From Leadbetterella lacunae (GTDB lineage Bacteria > Bacteroidota > Bacteroidia > Cytophagales > Spirosomataceae): a stretch of 64,000 bases of DNA. The translations under genes were made by a program, and so were the position numbers. This document shows positions 49,642 to 58,654 of this stretch, piece by piece (within the stretch, counting starts at the first letter, position 1; every line of letters begins with the position of its first letter). The stretch covers positions 2,108,001 to 2,172,000 of the forward strand of contig NZ_JBHRYQ010000001.1 of NCBI RefSeq assembly GCF_042649125.1, given 5' to 3'. The notes beneath the pieces are model-generated. The model saw only the letters and a list, made by a program, of their open reading frames with translations, was not told where the DNA came from and did no database searches.

Positions 49642-50355
49642 ATGGGAAATAGAATCTTATTGAGCATCGCATATATAGTCATGTTGGGCTGCAACGGCTT
49701 GGCAAACGGACTGCCGCTAAATGGCAAAAACACAGGCGAACTTTCAGATCAATACCCCAATCTCTTTGTTCCGGCAGGACTAACGTTCTCTATTTGGGGC
49801 GTTATATATTTACTATTGCTGGCTTTTGTGGTAAATGTTTGGATAAAAAAGAAAGAAGTCAGTAAATGGATAATTATCAACTTTTTCGCAAATGCGAGCT
49901 GGATATTTGCTTGGCATTATGAAATACTTTGGCTCTCGCTTGTCATAATGTTAGTGATTCTCGGTTCATTAATATTGATAAATCAAGAAAACAAAACCTC
50001 CGATACGCTCTCAAAAGCATCCTTTGGTGTATATTTAGGATGGATTTGCGTAGCAACAATTGCCAATGTAACTGCACTTTTGGTTGGTTCAGACTGGCAG
50101 GGAGGTTTTATGTCAGAAGCAAACTGGACGTTTATTATGATAGCCATCGGCGGAGTCATTGGGGCATTTGCAATCACCCAACTGAAAAACTCGTTTATTG
50201 CAGCCGCTATTTTGTGGGCTTTTTTGGGTATTTATATCAAAAGAAGTGCGGCATTAGAACAATATCCAATTATCACCATCGGCATATTATTTGGTGGAGC
50301 TTTTGTGTTAGTAGGCGTATTTCTTCACTTAAAAAACAAAAGACTAAACGTGTAG
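49642..50355 (+). CDS. TspO/MBR-family-like tryptophan-rich membrane protein
   Basis: About 237 residues from the ATG at 49642 (MGNRILLSIAYIVMLGCNG); an ATG 24 codons upstream adds a non-hydrophobic stretch and is less likely. The protein has about seven hydrophobic segments and many tryptophans. The first loop and second segment, LFVPAGLTFSIWGVIYLLLL, match the conserved PPGWVFPIVW-like region of TspO, and NFFANASWIFAWHYEILWLS matches the WN.LW.PLFF-like region in the third segment. TspO proteins bind tetrapyrroles and are linked to stress and light responses; this longer Bacteroidota form is usually annotated as tryptophan-rich sensory protein. It is alone. Confidence 0.75.
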   Translation: MGNRILLSIAYIVMLGCNGLANGLPLNGKNTGELSDQYPNLFVPAGLTFSIWGVIYLLLLAFVVNVWIKKKEVSKWIIINFFANASWIFAWHYEILWLSLVIMLVILGSLILINQENKTSDTLSKASFGVYLGWICVATIANVTALLVGSDWQGGFMSEANWTFIMIAIGGVIGAFAITQLKNSFIAAAILWAFLGIYIKRSAALEQYPIITIGILFGGAFVLVGVFLHLKNKRLNV

Positions 50356-50465
50356 ATTTTGATATCAGCATATATGAAATGTGGCTTGGATAAAACTTTA
50401 GGTTTGGGCAACTGACTTTTTTGCTCTAAATTCAAGCTACATTTCATCCTTTAAAACTCTGATCT

Positions 50466-52631
50466 ATGTATAAGACCATTCTTTTAGTCCTGATTTCGTT
50501 TGTGGGTTTTTCCCAAAAGTTCACAAAAAACGAAGTTGAAAAATGGAAAGAACAAGCTCAAAACGTAACTATCACCCGCGATAACTGGGGTATTCCACAC
50601 ATAGAGGGTGTTACTGACGCCGATGCCGTATTTGGCCTTATGTATGCCCAATGCGAAGATGACTTCAAAAGAATAGAGCTCAATTACCTCGAAAAACTGG
50701 GAAGACTCTCAGAAATATATGGCGAAAGCAAACTCTACGACGACCTTCAAATTCGTATTTTGATAAAAGAAAGCGATGCCAAAGCAGACTACAAAAATGC
50801 ACAACCTTGGATGAAAAAACTCCTCGATTCTTTTGCAGCCGGCATGAATTATTACTTATATACACATCCCGAAACCGCTCCAAAGCTTTTAACGAGATTT
50901 GAGCCTTGGTACCCTTTACTATGGACAGACGGGAGCATCGGAGCCATCAGCACCGCCGACTTGAGTATTGGCGACTTAAAGGCATTTTATGCTGGAGAAA
51001 GCAAAGTGGGTGCAGTTAAGAAATTAAATGAAGACTACGAACAAACTGGCTCAAATGGCTTTGCGATAGCACCAAAACTCAGCAAAAGTGGCTATGCAAT
51101 GTTATATATAAACCCACATACTACGTTTTATTTTAGGCCTGAAGTACACGTAAAAAGTGGCGAAGGGCTTAACGCATACGGAGCCGTAACTTGGGGGCAA
51201 TTCTTTATTTACCAAGGCTTTAACCCCTACTGTGGGTGGATGCACACCTCATCAAATGCCGATGTGGCAGATACTTATTTAGAGAAAGTTACCACTCGTA
51301 AAAATAAACTTTATTACCAGTACGAAAACACGCTTAAACCCATAAAAACAGAGGAAATACAGATAAAATATTTGGAAAATGATAAAATAAAAGTTAAAAT
51401 CTTCAAAGAATATACCACCCATCATGGCCCAATAATGGCCATAGAAGGCGACAATTGGGTAAGTTTGAAATCATACAACAGGGCGGCCAAAAGCTTAGAA
51501 CAAAGCTGGATTAGAACCAAAGCCAAGGGCATGCAAGACTACATGGCAGCCATGAATTTAAAGGCGAATACCTCAAACAACACCGTTTTTGCAGACAATA
51601 AAGGAAATATTGCCTATTGGCACGGAAACTATATGCCGATTAGAGACTTTAAACTCAATTGGTCGAAACCCGTAGATGGAAGCACAAAAGAGACCGAATA
51701 TAAAGGCCTACACGAGGTTTCGGAAACCGTGCACGTTTACAACCCAGATAACGGCTGGATACAAAACTGTAACTCTACACCTTTTACTTCTGCCGGAAAC
51801 AATAGTCCCATCAAAACCAACTACCCCTCTTATATGGCTCCAGATGGCGAAAACTTTAGAGGAGTTAATGCCACAAGATTGCTCAGCAAAGTGGACAGCA
51901 TAAACCTCGATGAGCTTATAAAACTTGGTTACGATAACTTTTTGCCGGCTTTTGAGGTACTGATTCCGGGTTTTGTAGAAAAAACCAAAGACAAAGTAGA
52001 CCTTGAGATTATGCCCATCAGAGACATGTTTAAAGATTGGGATTATAGGGTTGACGAAAACTCCATTGAGGCACTATTGGCTATAGAATGGGCACAAAGA
52101 TTAAACCCCAGTATCCGTAAAATATATGTAGACCAAGGCGAAATGGACCAAGTGGAAAGCACCAAGTATTTTATAGCCAACGCCTCACCCGAAGAGCTGA
52201 TAGCCGCTATGAAAGATGTAATTAACACCTTGAAGCAAAACTTTGGAACATGGGGCGTAACCTGGGGTGAGATTAACAGATTTCAGCGATTAAATAACAA
52301 TATCCCAACCGAAAACGACGATAGCCAACCAAGCTTTGCTATGAGAAATGCGTCGGCACTGTGGGGTTGCTTGCCATCATTTAATAGCAGGACAGTAAAT
52401 GGCTCAAAAAAACGCTACGGCTATAGTGGAAACAGTTTTGTGTGTGCGGTAGAATTTGGAGAAAGAATAAAAGCGAAGTCGCTATTGGCAGGTGGTGTGA
52501 GTGGCGATGTAAACTCAAAAAACTTCAACGACCAAGCCGAAATGTTTGTAAATGGGCAGTTTAAAGATGTGCTTTTTTACCCAGAAGACATAGAGAAAAA
52601 CGCAGTTAGAAAATACAATCCGGGGCAATAA
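50466..52631 (+). CDS. Penicillin acylase family Ntn-hydrolase
   Basis: A 721-residue secreted precursor (signal peptide MYKTILLVLISFVGFSQ). The alpha chain contains VTITRDNWGIPHIEGVTDAD and GLMYAQCEDDFKRIEL. Self-cleavage is expected before the serine of EQTGSNGFAIAPKLSKSG, which becomes the N-terminal nucleophile of the beta chain. Downstream family features include YINPHTTFYFRPEVHVKSGEG, GGYTWGQFF-like AVTWGQFFIYQGFN, HHGPIM and NTVFADNKGNIAYWHGNYMP. Close relatives cleave acyl-homoserine lactones, cyclic lipopeptides or penicillins; here the substrate is unknown. The last residues lie six bases from the convergent yjbQ stop. Confidence 0.92.
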   Translation: MYKTILLVLISFVGFSQKFTKNEVEKWKEQAQNVTITRDNWGIPHIEGVTDADAVFGLMYAQCEDDFKRIELNYLEKLGRLSEIYGESKLYDDLQIRILIKESDAKADYKNAQPWMKKLLDSFAAGMNYYLYTHPETAPKLLTRFEPWYPLLWTDGSIGAISTADLSIGDLKAFYAGESKVGAVKKLNEDYEQTGSNGFAIAPKLSKSGYAMLYINPHTTFYFRPEVHVKSGEGLNAYGAVTWGQFFIYQGFNPYCGWMHTSSNADVADTYLEKVTTRKNKLYYQYENTLKPIKTEEIQIKYLENDKIKVKIFKEYTTHHGPIMAIEGDNWVSLKSYNRAAKSLEQSWIRTKAKGMQDYMAAMNLKANTSNNTVFADNKGNIAYWHGNYMPIRDFKLNWSKPVDGSTKETEYKGLHEVSETVHVYNPDNGWIQNCNSTPFTSAGNNSPIKTNYPSYMAPDGENFRGVNATRLLSKVDSINLDELIKLGYDNFLPAFEVLIPGFVEKTKDKVDLEIMPIRDMFKDWDYRVDENSIEALLAIEWAQRLNPSIRKIYVDQGEMDQVESTKYFIANASPEELIAAMKDVINTLKQNFGTWGVTWGEINRFQRLNNNIPTENDDSQPSFAMRNASALWGCLPSFNSRTVNGSKKRYGYSGNSFVCAVEFGERIKAKSLLAGGVSGDVNSKNFNDQAEMFVNGQFKDVLFYPEDIEKNAVRKYNPGQ

Positions 52632-52637
52632 TGATCC

Positions 52638-53057
52638 TCAACTCATCAGTGTGAGCACCAGCGTTCTGCCTGTGTCGTGGTTGCGGTGTTCACACAGATA
52701 TATTCCTTGCCAAGTGCCGAGATTTAATCTTCCTTTGGTGATTGGAATCATCACTTGGCAGCCCAAAGTCGAAGATTTTAAATGAGCAGGCATATCATCT
52801 GAACCTTCATAATCGTGCTGGTAGTGCTGTGCATCTTCAGGAAAAAGCAAATTAAAATGCCGCTCAAAATCGCCTCTTACGGTGGGGTCGCAGTTTTCGT
52901 TTATCGTTAAACTCGCAGAAGTATGTTTAATAAAAACTTGAAGAAAACCCACCTCAATAGTTTTCAGCTCAGGTAGGTGACCCACGATGGTGTCGGTGAC
53001 GATATGAAACCCTCTTCGGTAGGCTGGCAGTCTTATTTCTTTTTGATGAAAACTCAT
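52638..53057 (-). CDS. yjbQ: YjbQ / UPF0047 family protein
   Basis: A 139-residue protein with the complete UPF0047 signature: FIKHTSASLTINENCDPTVRGDFERHF carries the HTSA and NE motifs, HLKSSTLGCQVMIPITKGRL and GTWQGIYLCEHR follow with the metal-binding histidine. Members have weak thiamine phosphate synthase activity in vitro, but the physiological role is not established. It follows the alpha/beta hydrolase gene by four bases and is probably cotranscribed with it. Confidence 0.93.
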   Translation of the reverse strand: MSFHQKEIRLPAYRRGFHIVTDTIVGHLPELKTIEVGFLQVFIKHTSASLTINENCDPTVRGDFERHFNLLFPEDAQHYQHDYEGSDDMPAHLKSSTLGCQVMIPITKGRLNLGTWQGIYLCEHRNHDTGRTLVLTLMS

Positions 53058-53061
53058 GAAA

Positions 53062-53826
53062 TTACGCTTTTATAAATCTCACCACATTGCTTACAAATTC
53101 CGCTGGTTTTAAGGCATGTACCCAATGGTTAGCACCTTCAATGGTGACAAGTTCGGCATTTGGAAAACTTTGTTTGAATTGTTCAAAATCATCTTCTTTT
53201 ACATAGCCAGAATCGCTCCCTCGCATGATCATGGCTGGTTTTTGAGATATTCTGTCGAATGTAATTTCCTCTCCAATTTTATATATCTCTTTGCTTATTA
53301 CCGGAATATTTATTCGCCAAGCAAATTTATTATCGTCTGTTCTGTATAAGTTTTTGAGGATAAATTGTCGCTCGCCAAAGTCAGAAACATATTGAGAAAA
53401 AATATCATCCGCGTCTTTTCTACTTTTAAGTTCGTCGAGTTTAATAGCCGCAAGTCCTGCTAAAATGTGATTGTGGTGGGTTGGATAAAACCTCGGGGCT
53501 ATGTCTACAACAATAATCTTTTCGAAGTTATCGTACTTGGCGGCGAAGTTCATAACGGTTTTCCCGCCCATTGAATGCCCTAAAATTACGGGATTTTGAA
53601 TATCGTGCTGATTCAAAAAGTCATTCAAATCTGCTGCCATCACATCATAATCAAATACGTCAGACCAAGGAGATTGCCCGTGATTTCGGGCGTCGAGGGT
53701 GTAAACGGCATAGCCTAGATCTGCAATGTTTTTTGAGACTGTATATAAATTATCAGACGACCCAAATACGCCATGCAATACCACCAATGGTTTTCCCTCA
53801 CCTATTTTCCTAAAAAAAAGCTCCAT
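53062..53826 (-). CDS. Alpha/beta hydrolase (YbfF-like esterase)
   Basis: A 254-residue cytoplasmic alpha/beta hydrolase. The oxyanion-hole motif is LVVLHGVFGSSDNL, the nucleophile elbow is VILGHSMGGKTVMNFA (GHSMGG), the acid is probably the aspartate in PAMIMRGSDSGYVKEDD, and the histidine is in EGANHWVHALKP. DARNHGQSPWSDVFDY is the loop typical of the YbfF-type esterases. Short-chain acyl esters or acyl-CoA are typical substrates. It is the first gene of the pair with yjbQ, with a TAnnTTTG box 25 bases upstream of the ATG. Confidence 0.9.
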   Translation of the reverse strand: MELFFRKIGEGKPLVVLHGVFGSSDNLYTVSKNIADLGYAVYTLDARNHGQSPWSDVFDYDVMAADLNDFLNQHDIQNPVILGHSMGGKTVMNFAAKYDNFEKIIVVDIAPRFYPTHHNHILAGLAAIKLDELKSRKDADDIFSQYVSDFGERQFILKNLYRTDDNKFAWRINIPVISKEIYKIGEEITFDRISQKPAMIMRGSDSGYVKEDDFEQFKQSFPNAELVTIEGANHWVHALKPAEFVSNVVRFIKA

Positions 53827-53851
53827 GTCTTTCAGTTTTTTTGATTCGGTA

Positions 53852-53859
53852 CAAATTTA
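53852..53859 (-). promoter_or_regulatory. Candidate -7 box (TAAATTTG) for the hydrolase-yjbQ pair
   Basis: An exact TAnnTTTG match on the minus strand, 25 bases before the ATG. No good -33 TTTG at 17-23 bases. Confidence 0.5.
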
Positions 53860-54227
53860 AAGGGAAAGGCTTAGAAAAGGGTTAAATCATTGAAAAAATA
53901 CTTTTTTGCACTACCCTTGTTATTAATGGTTAATGCTGAATGGTTAATGCTCATTACTTGTTTCACTACTACTCGTTACATTGTACTAAATACTTGCTGC
54001 TTTATACATGCTACTCAATGATCACTTTTTTTCTCCCCAAAAAACAGTTTAGCTTATACTCAATACATTAACCTAGGGAAATTTATAACCTAACTAAGTT
54101 TATTTAAGATTATTTTCAAGAAAAAGTCTACGCAAAAGCCATTCATCACAAATAGTTCGCCTCGTATATACTTTTATGGGCACCTTTATGGTTATAATTT
54201 TTATTAAGAATAAAAAGCGAGTTAAAA
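53860..54227. other. AT-rich gap with a short direct repeat
   Basis: About 370 bases with no gene. AATGGTTAATGCT occurs twice, at 53925-53937 and 53939-53951. The remainder is low-complexity AT-rich sequence; the promoter of the coiled-coil gene pair must lie here, but no exact TAnnTTTG box was found. Confidence 0.5.
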
Positions 54228-55277
54228 ATGACTATACTAGATAAATTACAGGCATTTTTTTCGAAAGAAAATAAAGAAGAAAGCTTGGAGACTGACACAG
54301 TTTTCACCCAAGAAATCCTCCCTGAAGAATTGCCTAAACTTTCACAAGAACCCATCGCAGAGGTTAACTTTCCGCATTGGTTGGCCAACGAAGAAGCCCT
54401 TCGCGACGAAGGCGTACTTTTTGGTTTGTCGGAGGCAAACATGGACGATAAACTTCAGATCATAAGTGCGTATTTCAACCAAAAGACGGCTAAACTGCAG
54501 AAAACCAAAGAAGAACTGGCAGAAAAAATAGGTGAGCTAAATCTTTTTATTGAAAAAAAGCACAATGAATTGCAGGCCATTATCCAAAAAAGCGAAGCAA
54601 CTACTGCGGCAGATTTTCAAGACGAGCAACTTTGGCGTGTGGCTATCGGCCTGTTAATATCGCTCGGCATGTGCTTTGGAAACTATTTTTTAATAGACCA
54701 AAGTCTCCAAATCAGCTTTCCTGAATCGCACAGATATATTTCGTGGGGTGTGTTTTTGACGGGTATGTTTTCGCTTTATAACCCACTTTCAGTATTACAC
54801 CAAAGTGAGCAAAAACTGACTTGGAAATCGCTTCTTGAAGAATTTGGGGTGCCTTTTGCGGCATCGTTATTTGTATTTGTGCAGGTTGTAGAAAATCAGG
54901 CCATCTACAAGGCCATCGCACTTTTTGTTTTTGTGTTTTTCATGTTTATGGTTTCGGGAAAAATACTCCTGAGCAGCATAACTAAACTCAAAACAGAATG
55001 GCGATTGTTTGCAAAAAACAACACACTCAAAGGCGACAAAAAAGCAGTGAGCACCACCTGGACCACAGACAAAAACAAGCTGGAAGACGAAATAGAGGCA
55101 CTTAGAATTAAGAAATGGAAAATAGTGCCTGAACTAAATCATGCAGAAGGGGAAATAAACGCATTGCTGAGTCAAAAAGAAACGCTAATAGGCTTATTTG
55201 TAAGTGAATACAATTTAGCCAAAGCATACAAAAATAAATTAAGCAAGTCACAGATATCTAATATTTTAGAAAAATGA
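54228..55277 (+). CDS. Coiled-coil membrane protein of unknown function, first of a pair
   Basis: A 349-residue protein I do not recognise. Residues 1-70 are acidic and soluble (many Glu), about 72-125 form a coiled coil (AYFNQKTAKLQKTKEELAEK), then come four hydrophobic segments at about 136-155, 170-187, 207-222 and 227-248, and a second coiled coil at about 270-320. There is no signal peptide. The stop overlaps the start of the next gene by four bases (ATGA), so the two are coupled and probably form one membrane complex. The order coiled coil, membrane segments, coiled coil is shared with the partner, although the sequences are not obviously alike. Function is unknown; the acidic end may bind a cytoplasmic partner. 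Confidence 0.72.
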   Translation: MTILDKLQAFFSKENKEESLETDTVFTQEILPEELPKLSQEPIAEVNFPHWLANEEALRDEGVLFGLSEANMDDKLQIISAYFNQKTAKLQKTKEELAEKIGELNLFIEKKHNELQAIIQKSEATTAADFQDEQLWRVAIGLLISLGMCFGNYFLIDQSLQISFPESHRYISWGVFLTGMFSLYNPLSVLHQSEQKLTWKSLLEEFGVPFAASLFVFVQVVENQAIYKAIALFVFVFFMFMVSGKILLSSITKLKTEWRLFAKNNTLKGDKKAVSTTWTTDKNKLEDEIEALRIKKWKIVPELNHAEGEINALLSQKETLIGLFVSEYNLAKAYKNKLSKSQISNILEK

Positions 55278-56644
55278 CATTAGAAAATAACAACGAAGAT
55301 TTTGATAAAGGCTTTGAAAATGGGCTTGAAAACCTCGAAAAGTCAAATTACGAAGGGTTCCTGTCGAGCGAAGTGAGTTTTGATTGGCTCACAGAAACCA
55401 AACAGTACTACCAAGAGCAGCTTGTAGAAACAAATGAAACCATAAGCAAAACAAAAGCAGAGACTCTTGAAATATTAAAAGAAAAACAAGTCAAAGGACA
55501 GCTTTTTGAAGAACAGGACCATTTGGTAAAACACCAAGAAAATGAGATTGCGTTTCACCAAAACCGCATAGCAGAAATTAAAGAAGAAAAAGCAAAGACC
55601 CATACTTCGTATCCGTTTTTGGCTGGCATTCTATATTTCGTGGCTGGGGCTACTTTTATTGCTGGCGATTTAATCATTTCACATGAAATTGTGGCTTATG
55701 CACTTAACATCCGAAATACCTTTGAGGCCTGGGCTTTTGCGGTAGGTTTGGCATCGGTTTCGGTGTTACTAAAACCGGCTTACGAACGCCTCATAGAACA
55801 GCCGTATTTGAATAACTACAATGAAAAAACTAAAAAGAATTACGGTTATTTTCAGATTATTCTCTTGGTGATTTCTATCAGTACACTTACCATTTTAGGT
55901 TGGTTTAGGTACGAAGCCTACAAAACCGACAAGCTAAAAGAAAGTATAAACAGAGAAATTAAGTCGCTGCAGTTAGAAAATACGCCTTTGGTGGCGGATG
56001 CGGGTGCGGTAGCGAATCCGGTTATCACTCAAAAAATAGAAGAAAAACTAAAAGCATACGACCTACTGAATCAAAAACTAGTGGATAGCCCTTGGGCACT
56101 GCTTTCTTTTGTGCTAAGCGGGGTGTTATTTGCCCTAGCGGGAGCCATTTGCTTGGGCATTGCCTTTCCTATTTTGCACGTATATTGGAAACGTTGGCTA
56201 CAGCTGCACCCTGTCCGGAACCGAGCCCAGCGAAAAATCAGAAAACATACAAAGGTTTTAAATGAAATTAAAAAACCATGGATAACGGCAAAAAAAGCCT
56301 TGGAATATGAAGACGCACGCTTGGCACTTTTCCCTAATTTAGAAGAACTTTCGGTCAAAAAACAGAAGTTAGAAGCAGACCTATTGGCCATAAACGAAAA
56401 AATAAAACTAACGATAGAATCTGGCAGAGTGAGCAGCTACAGTGACGGCTACGACAGTGGCGTAAACAACCGAAATAGCATGAGCAACGAAGAATTTGAA
56501 GAATATCGCAAAAAGCTCCTTGAAAAAGTACAAACTGGCAGAGAAAATCGAGACGAAATAACACCTAGAACAGTCAGAAACAACGGTTTAAGACCTCACC
56601 AAGCACTAAGAAAAGCTATATCTGAAGGTTTTAATGAAAATTAA
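55274..56644 (+). CDS. Coiled-coil membrane protein of unknown function, second of a pair
   Basis: A 456-residue protein, not recognised. Residues about 40-108 form a long coiled coil (KQYYQEQLVETNETISKTKA, EIKEEKAKTH). Hydrophobic segments lie at about 114-134, 149-166, 191-211 and 273-301. Between segments three and four is a periplasmic-looking stretch of about 60 residues (SINREIKSLQLENTPLVADA). After segment four a basic coiled coil runs from about 310 to 395 (VRNRAQRKIRKHTKVLNEIK), and the tail (RVSSYSDGYDSGVNNRNSMS) is flexible and ends in basic NNGLRPHQALRKAISEGF. Translationally coupled to the gene before it; argB follows after 53 bases. No enzyme motif is visible. Confidence 0.72.
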   Translation: MTLENNNEDFDKGFENGLENLEKSNYEGFLSSEVSFDWLTETKQYYQEQLVETNETISKTKAETLEILKEKQVKGQLFEEQDHLVKHQENEIAFHQNRIAEIKEEKAKTHTSYPFLAGILYFVAGATFIAGDLIISHEIVAYALNIRNTFEAWAFAVGLASVSVLLKPAYERLIEQPYLNNYNEKTKKNYGYFQIILLVISISTLTILGWFRYEAYKTDKLKESINREIKSLQLENTPLVADAGAVANPVITQKIEEKLKAYDLLNQKLVDSPWALLSFVLSGVLFALAGAICLGIAFPILHVYWKRWLQLHPVRNRAQRKIRKHTKVLNEIKKPWITAKKALEYEDARLALFPNLEELSVKKQKLEADLLAINEKIKLTIESGRVSSYSDGYDSGVNNRNSMSNEEFEEYRKKLLEKVQTGRENRDEITPRTVRNNGLRPHQALRKAISEGFNEN

Positions 56645-56697
56645 AGCCTGATTTTAAATCTAATTTCCGATTTTTGTGAAAGAAAAGAATTAGAAAT

Positions 56698-57483
56698 ATG
56701 CAGATAAACGTAATAAAAATAGGAGGAAACATAATAGATCACGAAGAAAAACTCGCTTCTTTTCTTCGTGATTTTAGTAAACTACAGGGCCCCAAAATAT
56801 TGATACACGGCGGTGGCAAAATAGCCACAAAATTAGCCGAACAACTGGGCATAAAAACCACCATGGTAGAAGGCCGAAGAATCACCGACGAACCAATGCG
56901 AGATGTGGTCACGATGGTATACGGTGGCTTAGTTAATAAAAAAATAGTGGCTGCACTTCAAGGAAACAATTGTAACGCCATAGGCCTTACTGGAGCTGAT
57001 GCTCAGGTAATTATAGCAAAAAAACGACCCGTAAAAACCATCGACTACGGTTTTGTGGGAGACATAGAAAAGGTAAACGACACTTTTATCCTTTCACTTA
57101 TCAATCAAAACATCACCCCTATTTTTGCTCCACTAACATTTGACCCACAAGGTTTTATGCTAAATACCAATGCCGATACGCAAGCGTCAGCGGTGGCTAC
57201 AGCGTTAGCTTCGCATGCAGACGTAAATCTGGTATATTGTTTTGAGAAAAAAGGCGTTTTGTCGAACCCCGAAGACGACGACTCCGTTATATCAAAGTTG
57301 GTGCCCGAAACCTACGAAAAATACAAATCTGAAGGGGTGATTTATGAAGGAATGATTCCTAAACTTGACAATGCATTTGCAGCCGTGAGAGCCGGTGTAA
57401 AAAATGTTATCATTTGTCAGGCGGAGCAACTTCATGAAGCCATAGAACAAGGGCAGGCCGGCACATACATTTCGCTAAAATAA
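56698..57483 (+). CDS. argB: N-acetylglutamate kinase
   Basis: A 261-residue amino acid kinase of the arginine pathway. The nucleotide-binding start INVIKIGGNIID, the glycine-rich loop ILIHGGGKIATKLAEQLG, the acylglutamate-binding EGRRITDEPMRDVVTMVYGG, AIGLTGADAQVI and the C-terminal LNTNADTQASAVATALA and GMIPKLDNAFAAVRAGVKNV are all present. It phosphorylates N-acyl-glutamate with ATP. In Bacteroidota the acyl group can be acetyl or succinyl, which the sequence does not settle. A second arginine-type gene (58655) is close by. The gene is followed after seven bases by a hemolysin-III-family gene. Confidence 0.95.
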   Translation: MQINVIKIGGNIIDHEEKLASFLRDFSKLQGPKILIHGGGKIATKLAEQLGIKTTMVEGRRITDEPMRDVVTMVYGGLVNKKIVAALQGNNCNAIGLTGADAQVIIAKKRPVKTIDYGFVGDIEKVNDTFILSLINQNITPIFAPLTFDPQGFMLNTNADTQASAVATALASHADVNLVYCFEKKGVLSNPEDDDSVISKLVPETYEKYKSEGVIYEGMIPKLDNAFAAVRAGVKNVIICQAEQLHEAIEQGQAGTYISLK

Positions 57484-57490
57484 CAAGAAA

Positions 57491-58126
57491 TTGAAAGAAG
57501 AAAAACCAGCTTCACTAAAGGCCGAAATCGCAAATTCACTTTCGCACGGTTTTGGAATACTATTTGCCGTAATAGCGAGCCCACTTTTGATAAGCTTGGC
57601 AACCAAAAACAACAACGATTCTTTTGTGTTTGCTGTGGCGTTTTATTCCTTTACGATGCTTTTGGTTTTTACCACCTCCACACTTTACCATGCTTTTGAC
57701 AATCCCAAAGTCAAAAAAACACTTCGGATGTTTGACCACATCAGTATATTTTTCTTAATAGGAGGCTCCTATGTGCCTTTTGTAGTTAAATATACCCCAA
57801 ACAACACGGCGGTTTGGTTTCTAAGTATTCAGTGGACGCTCATTGCTTTGGGCATAATCAAAAAGATATTTTTCACCGGAAAATTCAGATTACTCTCTAG
57901 CCTAATTTACATTTTCATTGGCTCTATGGTGGTGTTTTTAGGTACCGACTTTTGGCACAGCATACCGCAGAAAGCCATTTATTTTATACTAGCTGGTGGG
58001 CTTTCCTACCTAATAGGCGTAATATTCTATCAAAACAGAAAGATTCCGTACAATCATTTCATTTGGCACATGTTTGTATTGGCGGCCGCCATACTTCATT
58101 GGGTGGGTGTGCTTGTTATTCTGTAA
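57491..58126 (+). CDS. Hemolysin III (PAQR) family membrane protein
   Basis: A 211-residue membrane protein with seven hydrophobic segments. The start is a TTG (LKEEKPASLKAEIANSLSHG); no ATG is available before the conserved region. Family histidines and motifs are SHGFGILFAVIASPLL, TTSTLYHAFDNP, MFDHISIFFLIGGSYVPFV and HFIWHMFVLAAAILHWVGVL, which provide the zinc-binding Ser/Asp/His pattern of the progestin/adipoQ receptor superfamily. Bacterial members are of uncertain function, some linked to membrane lipid homeostasis. It lies seven bases after argB, so it may be cotranscribed. Confidence 0.88.
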   Translation: MKEEKPASLKAEIANSLSHGFGILFAVIASPLLISLATKNNNDSFVFAVAFYSFTMLLVFTTSTLYHAFDNPKVKKTLRMFDHISIFFLIGGSYVPFVVKYTPNNTAVWFLSIQWTLIALGIIKKIFFTGKFRLLSSLIYIFIGSMVVFLGTDFWHSIPQKAIYFILAGGLSYLIGVIFYQNRKIPYNHFIWHMFVLAAAILHWVGVLVIL

Positions 58127-58516
58127 TTATTTTGCTCGCACATAGGTGTGCCCAAAACCATCATAAACCTCGTCAAATAGATATAAAGTATCGCTCGAGA
58201 TGTGATATGACATTTTTCCTATTCCGTTTGAACTAAGTTCTATGAGCGGCACAACTTCGGTGCTTGTGATTGATTTTCCTGTGGTTAGCTTATAGGTACC
58301 TGAACTTTTTTCTACCCCATTTTCAAAAAAACGGTAGGTTAAGTCACCTCCGTAAAACATAGTTCGCTTGTTGTTTTCGTTTGCTTTTATGGTTACTCCG
58401 GCTATTCCCCCTTGGCTTTGTACCCAATTCCAGTTTCCTACAATCCCATCGGCGGCAACTTCTACTTTGGTGCAAGCCACCATTCCCAATAACAATACGC
58501 CAATTAAATACTTCAT
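58127..58516 (-). CDS. Hypothetical lipoprotein, lipocalin-like
   Basis: A 129-residue lipoprotein with a lipobox cysteine in LLLGMVACTKVEV. The mature part starts DGIVGNWNWVQSQGGIAG and continues as short strand-rich segments (FYGGDLTYRFFENGVEKSSG, SSDTLYLFDEVYDGFGHTYV), the usual lipocalin-like Bacteroidota fold. It is convergent with the hemolysin-III-family gene and their stop codons abut with no spacer, so no terminator separates them. Confidence 0.72.
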   Translation of the reverse strand: MKYLIGVLLLGMVACTKVEVAADGIVGNWNWVQSQGGIAGVTIKANENNKRTMFYGGDLTYRFFENGVEKSSGTYKLTTGKSITSTEVVPLIELSSNGIGKMSYHISSDTLYLFDEVYDGFGHTYVRAK

Positions 58517-58627
58517 TTGATTTTGGATTTTTATTAAAAAAATAATTTCAACAGCTGTTATTAAAAAACTTTACTGATATACTATAGATTCTTTAAGAAA
58601 GAAATAGGTTGGAATGTAAGTAAATTT

Positions 58628-58635
58628 TACTTTTG
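58628..58635 (+). promoter_or_regulatory. Candidate -7 box (TACTTTTG) for the M20 gene
   Basis: An exact TAnnTTTG match 19 bases before the ATG. A TTG at 58609-58611 lies 16 bases upstream, one short of the usual range. Confidence 0.55.
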
Positions 58636-58654
58636 CCAATAAAAAAAATAACGA

